From Capnocytophaga granulosa ATCC 51502 (GTDB taxonomy: Bacteria > Bacteroidota > Bacteroidia > Flavobacteriales > Flavobacteriaceae): a stretch of DNA of 64,000 bases. The notes beneath the pieces are model-generated. The model was not told the origin of the DNA. It made no database searches and saw only the letters and a list, made by a program, of their open reading frames with translations. The stretch lies in NCBI RefSeq assembly GCF_000411115.1, contig NZ_KE150255.1, positions 1 through 64,000 of the forward strand, given 5' to 3'. The position numbers were made by a program, and so were the translations under genes. Below, piece by piece: positions 16,433 through 23,619 of this stretch (the first letter of the stretch is position 1; the number at the start of each line of letters is the position of its first letter).

Positions 16433-18172
16433 ATGAACGACAAAAAGACACATTATTTTGACACCAAAGTATTGGGACAGCCTTCGGGGCTTTTCTTTCT
16501 CTTTTTTACCGAGATGTGGGAGCGTTTTTCCTTCTATGGGATGCGGGTGCTCCTGGTACAATTCCTCACCGCTGAAATTCTCTTAGGCGACCCTAAGGGG
16601 GGCTGGGGCTGGACTTCCGAGCAAGCCACCGCCCTCTATGGTACTTATGCGATGCTCTTGTACCTCACCCCTGTCTTGGGAGGAATCATAGCCGACAAAT
16701 ACTTAGGTACACGACGTGCGGTCATCATAGGCTCTATCATCATGACTATAGGACAGTTGTGCTTATTCTTGCACTCCACCACTATGTTCTTTGTGGGGCT
16801 TACCTGCTTAGTGGTTGGGGTCGGATTGTTCAAGCCCAATGTGCCTTCTATCCTTGGGGAGATGTTCAAAGATCATCCCGACAAGAAAGATAGCGCCTAT
16901 ACGATCTTCTATATGGGGGTCAATGCAGGAGCGTTCTTAGGTATGATGCTCTGTGGTTACTTGGCTGCTACCAAGGGCTGGAGCTGGGGCTTTGGGCTAG
17001 CGGGTATCTTTATGGGCTTAGGCACCCTACAGTTTGTCTTTGCCAAACCGCTTATGGGGGATTTGGGTATGCTCAAGAAGGAGGTGCACCACGAGCAATC
17101 AACCGATACGGACAAGCGCAACCCTTTCACCTTAGTGGATAATGTACTTATTGTCGTGGTATCCGTACTGGGACTGCTCTATGCCTTCAATGATCCTTTG
17201 TCCAAGAACCACATCTACGACCTATTTGCTTGGGTAGATACCTCCCTTATGCGTGGGCAGAACCTTGTGGCGCTTGTAGCCCTATTGTTATTTGTTTATT
17301 TATTAGTATCGCGTATTCTGCGTTATGACAGGATTGTCCGCAACCGTATGTTTGCTGTGATGAGTTTGGCTTTCTTTATTATTTTCTTCTTTATTACCTT
17401 CGAGCAAGCCCCTTCGTCACTGATCATCGTAGCACGTGATTATGTGGATAGAAGCCTTAGCGGTGAGGGACTGTTGGTGTTCAATATCATCAATGCCCTG
17501 CTGATGCTCATTCCCTTGCTGATTATCTCATTTGTATTGATTCGTTTGGCGATGGTCACTTGGAAACTTATTCCGCTGACCAATATAGTGCTTTTTGTCT
17601 GCTTCCTGCTCATCTGGGGGGTAGCCATCTATGCCATTAGGAGTGAGTTCCTTAAGAAGACTTCCGAGATTGCAGTATCATGGTTCTCGGTACTCAATGC
17701 TTTCTTTGTCATCACTTTAGCCTCTTCCGTATCCAAGATATGGTCGTCCAAATACAACCCTTCAGTAGCCTTCAAGTATGGCTTTGGATTGTTCTTCGTC
17801 GCCCTTGGTTATTTGGTAGTGTGGTTTGGTGCCAAAGGATTAAGTGAGGATATGAAGATTTCCATGGCCTATATCATACTCATCTATTTTTTCCATACCA
17901 TAGGCGAACTCTTTATCTCTCCTGTGGGGCTTTCCTATGTCTCCAAGCTCGTCCCTCACCGAATGCTGGCTTTCATGTTTGGTACTTGGTACTTAGGGAT
18001 TGCCATCGCCCAGAAAGTAGCCGCTACCTTAGGCGGACAGGTAGTGTCCATCACTAAGGAATATGGGCTAAGTACTTTCTTCCTTATCTTTGCGGGTATT
18101 GCCGCTGGTGCGGGTATCTTGGTGATGCTATACAACCCTGTGCTCAAAAAGCTCATGCACGAAGTAAAGTAA
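16433..18172 (+). CDS. Proton-dependent oligopeptide (POT family) transporter
   Basis: This inner-membrane symporter of 579 residues with about 14 predicted helices imports di- and tripeptides with protons. The family's proton/peptide motif is present as TEMWERFSFYGMR (ExxER-F-Y/F, about residue 26-38). Other family blocks are GGIIADKYLGTRRAV (the A-loop MFS motif), NVPSILGEMF, FYMGVNAGAF and a late FEQAPSS. It is longer than E. coli DtpA (about 500) because of extra central helices, as is common in Bacteroidota. It is monocistronic with its own promoter. It fits an asaccharolytic or peptide-using lifestyle together with ggt and gltS in this window. Confidence 0.93.
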   Translation: MNDKKTHYFDTKVLGQPSGLFFLFFTEMWERFSFYGMRVLLVQFLTAEILLGDPKGGWGWTSEQATALYGTYAMLLYLTPVLGGIIADKYLGTRRAVIIGSIIMTIGQLCLFLHSTTMFFVGLTCLVVGVGLFKPNVPSILGEMFKDHPDKKDSAYTIFYMGVNAGAFLGMMLCGYLAATKGWSWGFGLAGIFMGLGTLQFVFAKPLMGDLGMLKKEVHHEQSTDTDKRNPFTLVDNVLIVVVSVLGLLYAFNDPLSKNHIYDLFAWVDTSLMRGQNLVALVALLLFVYLLVSRILRYDRIVRNRMFAVMSLAFFIIFFFITFEQAPSSLIIVARDYVDRSLSGEGLLVFNIINALLMLIPLLIISFVLIRLAMVTWKLIPLTNIVLFVCFLLIWGVAIYAIRSEFLKKTSEIAVSWFSVLNAFFVITLASSVSKIWSSKYNPSVAFKYGFGLFFVALGYLVVWFGAKGLSEDMKISMAYIILIYFFHTIGELFISPVGLSYVSKLVPHRMLAFMFGTWYLGIAIAQKVAATLGGQVVSITKEYGLSTFFLIFAGIAAGAGILVMLYNPVLKKLMHEVK

Positions 18173-18196
18173 CCAACAAAATAAAGCAAAAATCCT

Positions 18197-18227
18197 TTTG
18201 TTTTCAGATTAAATTTCGTATTTTTGC
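18197..18227 (+). promoter_or_regulatory. Full Bacteroidota promoter of tpiA
   Basis: TTTG at 18197-18200, an 18-nt spacer and TATTTTTGC at 18219-18227. Both boxes and the spacing match the sigma-ABfr consensus. Confidence 0.8.
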
Positions 18228-18236
18228 TTGCCGAAT

Positions 18237-18271
18237 CTAACCACTAACCACTGACAACTAATAACTCAAAT
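18237..18271 (+). repeat. Heptad array (CTAACCA type) in the tpiA leader
   Basis: Five 7-nt units in strict register: CTAACCA twice, CTGACAA, CTAATAA, CTCAAAT. It lies within the 5' leader between promoter and ATG. Confidence 0.75.
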
Positions 18272-18280
18272 CATATACTT

Positions 18281-19033
18281 ATGAGAAAAAAAGTAATTGC
18301 AGGTAACTGGAAAATGAATAATGATGCGACCCAGTCCGCTCAACTTATTGCCGCCCTGCTCGAAAAACTTCCACAAACACAGGCGGAGGTAGTGATTGCC
18401 CCCTCTTTTGTAAATCTTGCCTTGGCTGTAGAGAAAACCAAAGGTAGCCCTATGATCGTAGCGGCTCAGAACATGCACTTTGCTGAAAAAGGCGCCTTCA
18501 CTGGTGAGGTGTCCGCCTCCATGCTTGAGGCTATCGGAGTGAAAACCACTATCTTAGGACACTCCGAACGCCGTGAGTACTTCAACGAAACCGATGAGAG
18601 TCTCGCCAAAAAAGTGGATACTGCCCTCGCCCATGGCTTTCGTATTATCTTCTGTATAGGAGAGAAACTCGCTGAGCGCAAGGCGGCTAAGCACTTTGAG
18701 GTAGTAAAATCACAAATACAAAACGCCCTATTCCACTTGCCTCAAGAGGCTTGGAAACACATCGTTCTGGCTTACGAACCTGTATGGGCTATTGGTACAG
18801 GCGAGACTGCTACCCCTGAGCAAGCACAGGAGATACACGCCTTTATTCGTAAGACTGTGGCCGACAAATACGGAAAAACCGTAGCCGATGACCTCACTAT
18901 CCTCTACGGAGGTAGCTGCAACGCTAAGAACGCTGCCGCCCTCTTTGCCAACCCCGATGTAGATGGGGGGCTTATAGGAGGAGCCGCTCTAGTGGCTGAC
19001 GACTTTATCACCATTATCAAGGCTATAGGCTAA
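18281..19033 (+). CDS. tpiA: Triosephosphate isomerase
   Basis: TIM-barrel enzyme of 250 residues interconverting dihydroxyacetone phosphate and glyceraldehyde 3-phosphate in glycolysis. The catalytic residues are all visible: Lys in AGNWKMNND (residue 10-12 region), His in LGHSERREYF (about residue 96) and Glu in AYEPVWAIGTG (about residue 167), followed by the flexible loop 6. The C-terminal phosphate-binding YGGSCNAKNA and GGLIGGAAL blocks are intact. It has a full promoter and its own intrinsic terminator (19041-19070), so it is monocistronic. Confidence 0.97.
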   Translation: MRKKVIAGNWKMNNDATQSAQLIAALLEKLPQTQAEVVIAPSFVNLALAVEKTKGSPMIVAAQNMHFAEKGAFTGEVSASMLEAIGVKTTILGHSERREYFNETDESLAKKVDTALAHGFRIIFCIGEKLAERKAAKHFEVVKSQIQNALFHLPQEAWKHIVLAYEPVWAIGTGETATPEQAQEIHAFIRKTVADKYGKTVADDLTILYGGSCNAKNAAALFANPDVDGGLIGGAALVADDFITIIKAIG

Positions 19034-19040
19034 CAAACCA

Positions 19041-19070
19041 AGGGACAAGGGCAACTTTGTCCCTTTTTTC
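19041..19070 (+). terminator. Intrinsic terminator of tpiA
   Basis: AGGGACAA (19041-19048) pairs with TTGTCCCT (19057-19064), followed by T residues. Confidence 0.85.
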
Positions 19071-19179
19071 TCTTCCTAAAATGGACACATGCCCGCATGT
19101 TGCCCAAGTGTCGTTATGTGCTTGTGAGAGTCAAAAAATAATTTTTCAAAAATATAGAGGCTATATAAAAATAAATATG

Positions 19180-19188
19180 TACTTTTGC
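19180..19188 (+). promoter_or_regulatory. Promoter -7 element for nusB
   Basis: TACTTTTGC, 34 nt before the ATG at 19222. Confidence 0.65.
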
Positions 19189-19221
19189 CGATAAATTTTT
19201 GCAACTAACTAAAAGTTCTTT

Positions 19222-20151
19222 ATGCTCACTCGTAGGCACATTCGTGTAAAGGTAATGCAGACCATTTATGCACTACATCAGGAGGAAAATTATAATCTGC
19301 AAAGAGGGGAAAACTTCCTTGTGGCAAGTATGGACAATACCCACAGCTTGTACATAGTCCTTATGGGCTTGTGGGCAGCCTTGGAAAAACGCTCCCAGCA
19401 GATGGAGGCCGTCTATAAAAACAAGTTTATTCGTGATGAGAATATCTCTCATACATTGTTCTTGGAGAATGAAGCCTTACAGCTGATCACCCGCGATGAG
19501 GCACTCTGCGAGGCTATAGAAAAGGAAACCCTCTTGTGGCGAACCCATGATGAGTATATCAACATATTGTATAACAAAATTTTAGAAAGCGAAGTCTATC
19601 AGCTGGCTAAGGGGCGCCCCAGAAGCTTTGAAGGCGACAGACAGTTCTTAGCCGACCTATATATGGAGGTTATCGCCCCCGATGAGGAACTTTTTGACTT
19701 CTTAGCCGATACAGAAATCACTTGGACTGATGACTTCCCTCTGGTCAATACCCTGATTGTCAAGCTCCTCAAAGGACTACGCAAAGACAAAGAGAACGAG
19801 CTTGTCCCTCCCTTATTCAAGGATATAGCCGACAGAGAGTTCGGTATAGAGCTCTTAAAAAAAGCGGTGCTTAACGATGAGAAGTTCCAACAATATTTGG
19901 TAGAGAAGACCCCCCAGTGGGACACTGAACGCATAGCAGAGATTGATGCCATCCTTATCAAAATGGGTATCACCGAGCTACTCAAGTGCCCCAGTATCCC
20001 AGTAAAGGTTACTCTGAACGAATATGTGGAGATTGCCAAAGAGTACTCCACCCCCAAGAGTAGTGTGTTTATCAATGGTATCCTTGATACCCTCTCTAAG
20101 GACTTCACCCAAGACGGCACTCTTAAGAAGATTGGAAGAGGACTTTTATAG
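19222..20151 (+). CDS. nusB: Transcription antitermination factor NusB
   Basis: This 309-residue protein has the all-helical NusB fold in its C-terminal half, recognisable in the final block ITELLKCPSIPVKVTLNEYV and EIAKEYSTPKSSVFINGILD. NusB with NusE binds boxA RNA and prevents premature termination on rRNA operons. The protein is about twice the length of E. coli NusB (139); the N-terminal extension from MLTRRHIRVKVMQTIYAL is the usual Bacteroidota form. It heads a conserved Bacteroidota run nusB-DUF1573-yajC, although a 105-nt heptad array now fills the gap before DUF1573. Confidence 0.92.
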   Translation: MLTRRHIRVKVMQTIYALHQEENYNLQRGENFLVASMDNTHSLYIVLMGLWAALEKRSQQMEAVYKNKFIRDENISHTLFLENEALQLITRDEALCEAIEKETLLWRTHDEYINILYNKILESEVYQLAKGRPRSFEGDRQFLADLYMEVIAPDEELFDFLADTEITWTDDFPLVNTLIVKLLKGLRKDKENELVPPLFKDIADREFGIELLKKAVLNDEKFQQYLVEKTPQWDTERIAEIDAILIKMGITELLKCPSIPVKVTLNEYVEIAKEYSTPKSSVFINGILDTLSKDFTQDGTLKKIGRGLL

Positions 20152-20154
20152 TGA

Positions 20155-20259
20155 CTAATGACAAGTGACTAGTGACTAACCACTGACAACTAATCACTAA
20201 CAACTAACCACTAACCACTGACAACTAACAACTAACCACTGACGACTAAAAACTAAAAA
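20155..20259 (+). repeat. Pure 15-unit heptanucleotide array between nusB and the DUF1573 gene
   Basis: Fifteen consecutive 7-nt units with no register slip. Every unit begins with C and ends with A, with consensus CTRAYVA and two CTAAAAA units last. It begins 3 nt after the nusB stop and ends 2 nt before the DUF1573 ATG, so it makes up essentially the whole gap. Because 7 is 1 modulo 3, the TAA/TGA triplets fall in all three forward frames. Confidence 0.9.
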
Positions 20260-20261
20260 TC

Positions 20262-20702
20262 ATGAAAAGAATATTTTTACTTGTAGGAGTAGCACTCCTT
20301 GCCGCTTGCAACAACAATGGCACTGATGCGGCTAACAAAATCAAACAAAGTAACTTAGAAGCTGCTGAGAAATTAGCTGAACAAGCTACACAATTCCCTC
20401 AAATAAAATTTGAGGAAACCACTCATGACTTTGGAGAAATTAAGCAAAACGTGGAGGTACAGACCTCTTTCAACTTCAAAAATACAGGCAAGGTGCCCTT
20501 GGTGATTACCAACGCCACCAGTAGCTGCGGCTGTACCGTCCCTGAATATCCTAAAGAGGCAATCGCCCCAGGGGAAAGTGGTGCTATCAAAGTGGTATAT
20601 AACGGCTCAGGCAAAGATGCCATCTCCAAGACCGTAACCCTAACGACCAACACAGAACAAGGTACAGAACTGCTTACTATCAAAGCCTTTGTAAAAGAAT
20701 AA
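20262..20702 (+). CDS. DUF1573 lipoprotein
   Basis: This 146-residue lipoprotein has signal MKRIFLLVGVALLAAC with lipobox LAAC, so the Cys at about 16 is acylated. After a short helical linker comes one DUF1573 Ig-like domain: FEETTHDFGEIKQNVEVQTS, then TNATSSCGCTVPEYPKEAIAP (the conserved CGC motif) and IKVVYNGSGK. The fold resembles ASPM-SPD-2-Hydin/MSP domains. Its function is not established. The order nusB-DUF1573-yajC is conserved in Bacteroidota, and the yajC ATG follows 9 nt after the stop. Confidence 0.9.
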   Translation: MKRIFLLVGVALLAACNNNGTDAANKIKQSNLEAAEKLAEQATQFPQIKFEETTHDFGEIKQNVEVQTSFNFKNTGKVPLVITNATSSCGCTVPEYPKEAIAPGESGAIKVVYNGSGKDAISKTVTLTTNTEQGTELLTIKAFVKE

Positions 20703-20711
20703 TACCGTCTT

Positions 20712-21011
20712 ATGAATATACTATTACAAGCAGCCCCACAGGGGGGCGGAGGTAACTTCCTCTTTATCATAATCATGTTCGTGATTATGTTTGTTTTTAT
20801 GATCTTCCCTTCCATGAGAAGACAAAAACAAGAAAAGAAATTCTATAATGCTCTTAAGAAAGGCGACAAAGTCATCATGAAAAGTGGCTTACATGGGCGT
20901 ATCTCTGAAATCACTGATACTACTATCGTGATAGAGACCCTCTCTGGCAAACTCAAGTTTGAGCGCTCTGCCGTTTCTATGGATTATAGCCGCAAACTAA
21001 CAAATGAATAA
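20712..21011 (+). CDS. yajC: Preprotein translocase subunit YajC
   Basis: This 99-residue single-pass inner-membrane protein, with its TM at about residue 14-35 (FLFIIIMFVIMFVFMIF), precedes the family's cytoplasmic block PSMRRQKQEKKFYNALKKGD and KVIMKSGLHGRISEI. YajC associates with SecDF in the Sec translocon. It is likely cotranscribed with nusB and the DUF1573 gene. An inverted heptad array (21018-21080) follows, probably acting as terminator or spacer before queE. Confidence 0.94.
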   Translation: MNILLQAAPQGGGGNFLFIIIMFVIMFVFMIFPSMRRQKQEKKFYNALKKGDKVIMKSGLHGRISEITDTTIVIETLSGKLKFERSAVSMDYSRKLTNE

Positions 21012-21017
21012 CAAAGA

Positions 21018-21080
21018 GTGAAAAGTGAAGAGTGAGAGCATTCTTCACTTTTCACTATTCACTTTTCACTATTCACTATT
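21018..21080. repeat. Heptad array with inverted arms (GTGAAAA type)
   Basis: The left arm GTGAAAA, GTGAAGA, GTGAGAG is followed by a right arm of the same units on the opposite strand. It forms a hairpin between yajC and queE and ends exactly at the queE ATG. Confidence 0.8.
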
Positions 21081-21683
21081 ATGTCTGGAGAACTGCTTCC
21101 CCTTATGGAGGCCTTCTATACCATACAAGGAGAGGGCTATTACAAGGGTACCGCTGCTTATTTTATTCGCCTAGCAGGCTGCGATGTGGGCTGCCACTGG
21201 TGCGATGTCAAGGAGAGTTGGGACGCTACGGCGCACCCCTTAGTACCTATTGAGCAAATTGCCGAGCAGGCTCTCACCCATTCCAAAACAATCATCATCA
21301 CAGGGGGAGAACCCCTTATGTACAACCTACTTCCCCTCACCCAGCTGCTCAGGAGCCATGGGGCACGTACCCATATAGAGACCTCTGGGGCACACCCACT
21401 CTCTGGTGAGTGGGACTGGATCTGTCTCTCCCCTAAGAAAAACAAGCGTCCGCTCTCACCTATCCACCAAGTAGCCAATGAGCTAAAGATGGTCATCTAC
21501 AACCATCATGACTTTCTTTTTGCCGAGGAGATGTCCGCCCTGACCCATGCCGACTGTATCCGCTACCTCCAACCCGAATGGAGTCGCCGCGAGAAGATGA
21601 TTCCCCTTATGGTAGATTATGTCATGGAATACCCCCAGTGGAAAATCTCCTTACAGATGCACAAATACTTGGATATCCCCTAA
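21081..21683 (+). CDS. queE: 7-carboxy-7-deazaguanine synthase
   Basis: Radical-SAM enzyme of 200 residues in queuosine (preQ0) synthesis, converting 6-carboxytetrahydropterin to 7-carboxy-7-deazaguanine. The FeS motif CX3CX2C is present as GCDVGCHWCDVK (about residue 31-42), which is the spacing typical of many QueE enzymes. The N-terminal EAFYTIQGEGYYKG and the SAM-binding ITGGEPLMYNL are intact. No other queuosine genes are adjacent. The SAM-dependent spermidine-synthase-like gene starts 3 nt after its stop, so they are cotranscribed. Confidence 0.95.
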   Translation: MSGELLPLMEAFYTIQGEGYYKGTAAYFIRLAGCDVGCHWCDVKESWDATAHPLVPIEQIAEQALTHSKTIIITGGEPLMYNLLPLTQLLRSHGARTHIETSGAHPLSGEWDWICLSPKKNKRPLSPIHQVANELKMVIYNHHDFLFAEEMSALTHADCIRYLQPEWSRREKMIPLMVDYVMEYPQWKISLQMHKYLDIP

Positions 21684-21686
21684 GCC

Positions 21687-22340
21687 ATGCTAAAGCGTAT
21701 TCTCAGCTATATCTTCCCTATCACCCTCTCAAGGCAATCCTCCCCTATCAGTGGACAGCTCACCGTAACCCTACTCAGTGGCAAGCGATTGCTGAACACC
21801 CCTAATACCGACTATTCCTTTGGGAGCCTACAACGTATCTTGCGTTTTGGCTTACAGAAAATCGGCTTTGAGCGGATTCAAAAACAGAAAAACGTACTCG
21901 TATTGGGTTTAGCCGCAGGCAGTGTGGTAGAGACCCTCGTGGAGGAAGTTCAGTTCCGCGGGCAGATACATGGGGTAGATATTGATCCAGAAGTCATCGC
22001 TATAGGCCGCCAGTATTTCCATTTGGACAAGATCAAAAACCTACAGATCTTTCTCTGCGATGCCCAAGACTACATAAAAAACACCCATGTAAAGTATGAT
22101 TTGGTCATTGTAGACATCTTTCAAGATGATCAGATGCCCGCTTTCCTTTTTGCACCTGCCTTTTTCTCTCAGTTAAAGAAAATTCTCAGCCAAAAAGGAG
22201 TGATTCTCTTCAATACCATTGTAAAAACGAAAGCCGAGGCACAAAGAAACCAAAATTTTATCCAATTCTTCTCCGACCAATTCCATATAGACCGCTTTCC
22301 CAAGGTAGAGGGAGAAAACGAAATACTTGTTTTGAGCTAA
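21687..22340 (+). CDS. Spermidine-synthase-like SAM-binding protein
   Basis: This 217-residue class I methyltransferase-fold protein has a nucleotide-binding start NVLVLGLAAGSVVETL, the acidic strand-2 end GVDIDPEVIAIGRQYF and the motif YDLVIVDIFQDDQMPAF, which matches spermidine synthase-like proteins of Bacteroidota. The polyamine synthase catalytic Asp context (VIVD.F) is present, but the protein is shorter than SpeE (about 280) and lacks its N-terminal beta domain, so the substrate is unknown. It starts 3 nt after queE. Its stop overlaps the end of the opposite-strand DUF4280 fragment. Confidence 0.82.
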   Translation: MLKRILSYIFPITLSRQSSPISGQLTVTLLSGKRLLNTPNTDYSFGSLQRILRFGLQKIGFERIQKQKNVLVLGLAAGSVVETLVEEVQFRGQIHGVDIDPEVIAIGRQYFHLDKIKNLQIFLCDAQDYIKNTHVKYDLVIVDIFQDDQMPAFLFAPAFFSQLKKILSQKGVILFNTIVKTKAEAQRNQNFIQFFSDQFHIDRFPKVEGENEILVLS

Positions 22341-22492
22341 AAGTAAAAAATTCTTTCATACATTTGTTTGTTTCCTTCAGTAGCGATAGGCTTGTCCTCA
22401 ATAGTTACAAAATCCTGACTTGTCACAGTAAGTTTGCTTTTGGTAGTACCTTGATTGCAACTGAGTTCTGCGGTATTGGTGATGATATCCAT
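22337..22492 (-). pseudogene. Truncated PAAR-like / DUF4280 domain fragment
   Basis: A 51-codon frame encodes MDIITNTAELSCNQGTTKSK, then LTVTSQDFVTIEDKPIATEG. This matches the start of PAAR-like DUF4280 proteins, which cap type VI-like spikes in Bacteroidota and are normally over 100 residues. After the conserved DKPIATE block it diverges to MYERIFYF and stops, so the rest of the domain and any effector are missing. It overlaps the end of the spermidine-synthase-like gene by 4 nt. I consider it a relic; identification is by pattern and was not tested by a search. Confidence 0.6.
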
Positions 22493-22533
22493 AGTGTAAT
22501 GCTTTTATATGAATTCCAAATGATTTATAATTA

Positions 22534-22792
22534 ATTTAAGTTTCGCAAACTTTATAACTTACTGATTCTCAAAACATCCCCCCTACCCCCCTCAAGGGGG
22601 GAGTTAGTAAGTAGTAGAGGTTCAATAAGTTATAGAAAGAAAATTTTCCAATTAGATAAACAAATTAGACCATTTCAACGCCCTTAAAGCTCCCCCTTTG
22701 GAGGGGGGTTGGGGGGAGGTTTTTACAAATAATTGTTTATCAGTTACTTGCAATTTCAATAGCAACCTAAAAACAACTTGCGAAACTTAAAT
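22534..22792. repeat. About 259-bp element bounded by a 15-bp perfect inverted repeat
   Basis: ATTTAAGTTTCGCAA at 22534-22548 is the exact reverse complement of 22778-22792. Inside are two GC-rich palindromic units in opposite orientation. No ORF is present. The layout resembles a miniature inverted-repeat element. A related version of the right end (CTAAAAACAACTTACAAAAC) recurs at 29949-29968. Confidence 0.6.
22573..22724. repeat. Pair of GC-rich palindromic (REP-like) units in inverted orientation
   Basis: Units at about 22573-22606 and 22686-22724 each hold a CTCCCCCnTTnGGGGGG hairpin followed by a second G6/C6 tract, pointing in opposite directions. The same unit pair recurs at 53503-53590. 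Confidence 0.75.
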
Positions 22793-22794
22793 AA

Positions 22795-23496
22795 TTAACA
22801 TCTAAAACCATCATATTTATTATAAGAAAGCACTTCTCCTGTTTGTAAGTCTAAACGGTACCAATCAAGGTGTGTTTCTCTTTTATAAACTATTTCCCAG
22901 CAATTATAGCTAGCTCCAGGTCGATATACTCTTTCAATACGTGCACCTGTATAGACTCTACCATCATTATAACCTCTACGTAATTTCATTCCTTTTGACA
23001 GACAAAAATCCTCTACCTGCTCGAAAGTAAACTTAGAAACCTCGTCATAATTGATAGTCTTTTCTAATTTCCCCTCTTTATTAAAATAATACCATCGCCC
23101 TTTTTCCCAGAAACGAGGCTCTCCTAAAAGTCCTTTTTCTGTAATATATCCTCGTCTATCATAGGACTTTGCTACTGCAAAATAGGAATAAGGGGGAAAT
23201 TCCTTTATATAATAATAATCCTTTGTTTTTGAGGAATCATCTATATAAAAATAAGTGCCATCAGGAAGAACTACTGATACATAATCATTCCCTTCTGCTA
23301 AGTTTTTTTGATAATCCTTATCTAATTTCTTTAACTTCTCAAAGAGTTCAAAGTCAAAGGTCTCAAAGCGATCATCTACAGGGGGATATATGACTTGTTG
23401 ATATCCTCTTGTAAAAGAAAAAACTTCAAAAGAGGAAAGCAACGGCAGTCCCACTGCTACCAATCCTGTTTTCTTGATAAATTCCAAACGTTTCAT
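22795..23496 (-). CDS. Hypothetical exported protein (possible orphan immunity protein)
   Basis: This 233-residue protein begins MKRLEFIKKTGLVAVGLPLL, a signal-like segment with a Lys-Lys-Thr-Gly start. The mature part is rich in Tyr and Asp and has MORN/WG-like strings such as GRWYYFNKEGKLEKTINYDE, then RRGYNDGRVYTGARIERVYR and a C-terminal NCWEIVYKRETHLDWYRLDL. I do not recognise a family. Proteins of this style often sit behind effector genes as immunity partners, and the PAAR-like fragment lies just downstream; that link is inference. The start fits an A/T-rich upstream region. There is no clear TAnnTTTGC promoter within 60 nt. Confidence 0.75.
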   Translation of the reverse strand: MKRLEFIKKTGLVAVGLPLLSSFEVFSFTRGYQQVIYPPVDDRFETFDFELFEKLKKLDKDYQKNLAEGNDYVSVVLPDGTYFYIDDSSKTKDYYYIKEFPPYSYFAVAKSYDRRGYITEKGLLGEPRFWEKGRWYYFNKEGKLEKTINYDEVSKFTFEQVEDFCLSKGMKLRRGYNDGRVYTGARIERVYRPGASYNCWEIVYKRETHLDWYRLDLQTGEVLSYNKYDGFRC

Positions 23497-23585
23497 AAGT
23501 GCTTAGTTTATTTCTGCAAGTCGTTTTTCGTTTGGACAAATGTATAAAATATTACTTAAACGAACAAACTTTGCAAAAAAATTCT

Positions 23586-23594
23586 TATATTTGC
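23586..23594 (+). promoter_or_regulatory. Promoter -7 element for ggt
   Basis: TATATTTGC, 26 nt before the ATG at 23620. Confidence 0.65.
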
Positions 23595-23619
23595 CACTAC
23601 TAAATAAATATACAAAAAC

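Noticed and set aside
19083..19200. Possible ORF and small palindromes (ACATGC/GCATGT) between tpiA and nusB
   Set aside because: The frame runs into the nusB promoter and is Cys-rich without family resemblance; probably chance.
20155..20259. Heptad array as CRISPR or coding tandem repeat
   Set aside because: Units are only 7 nt with no spacers, and stops occur in all frames.
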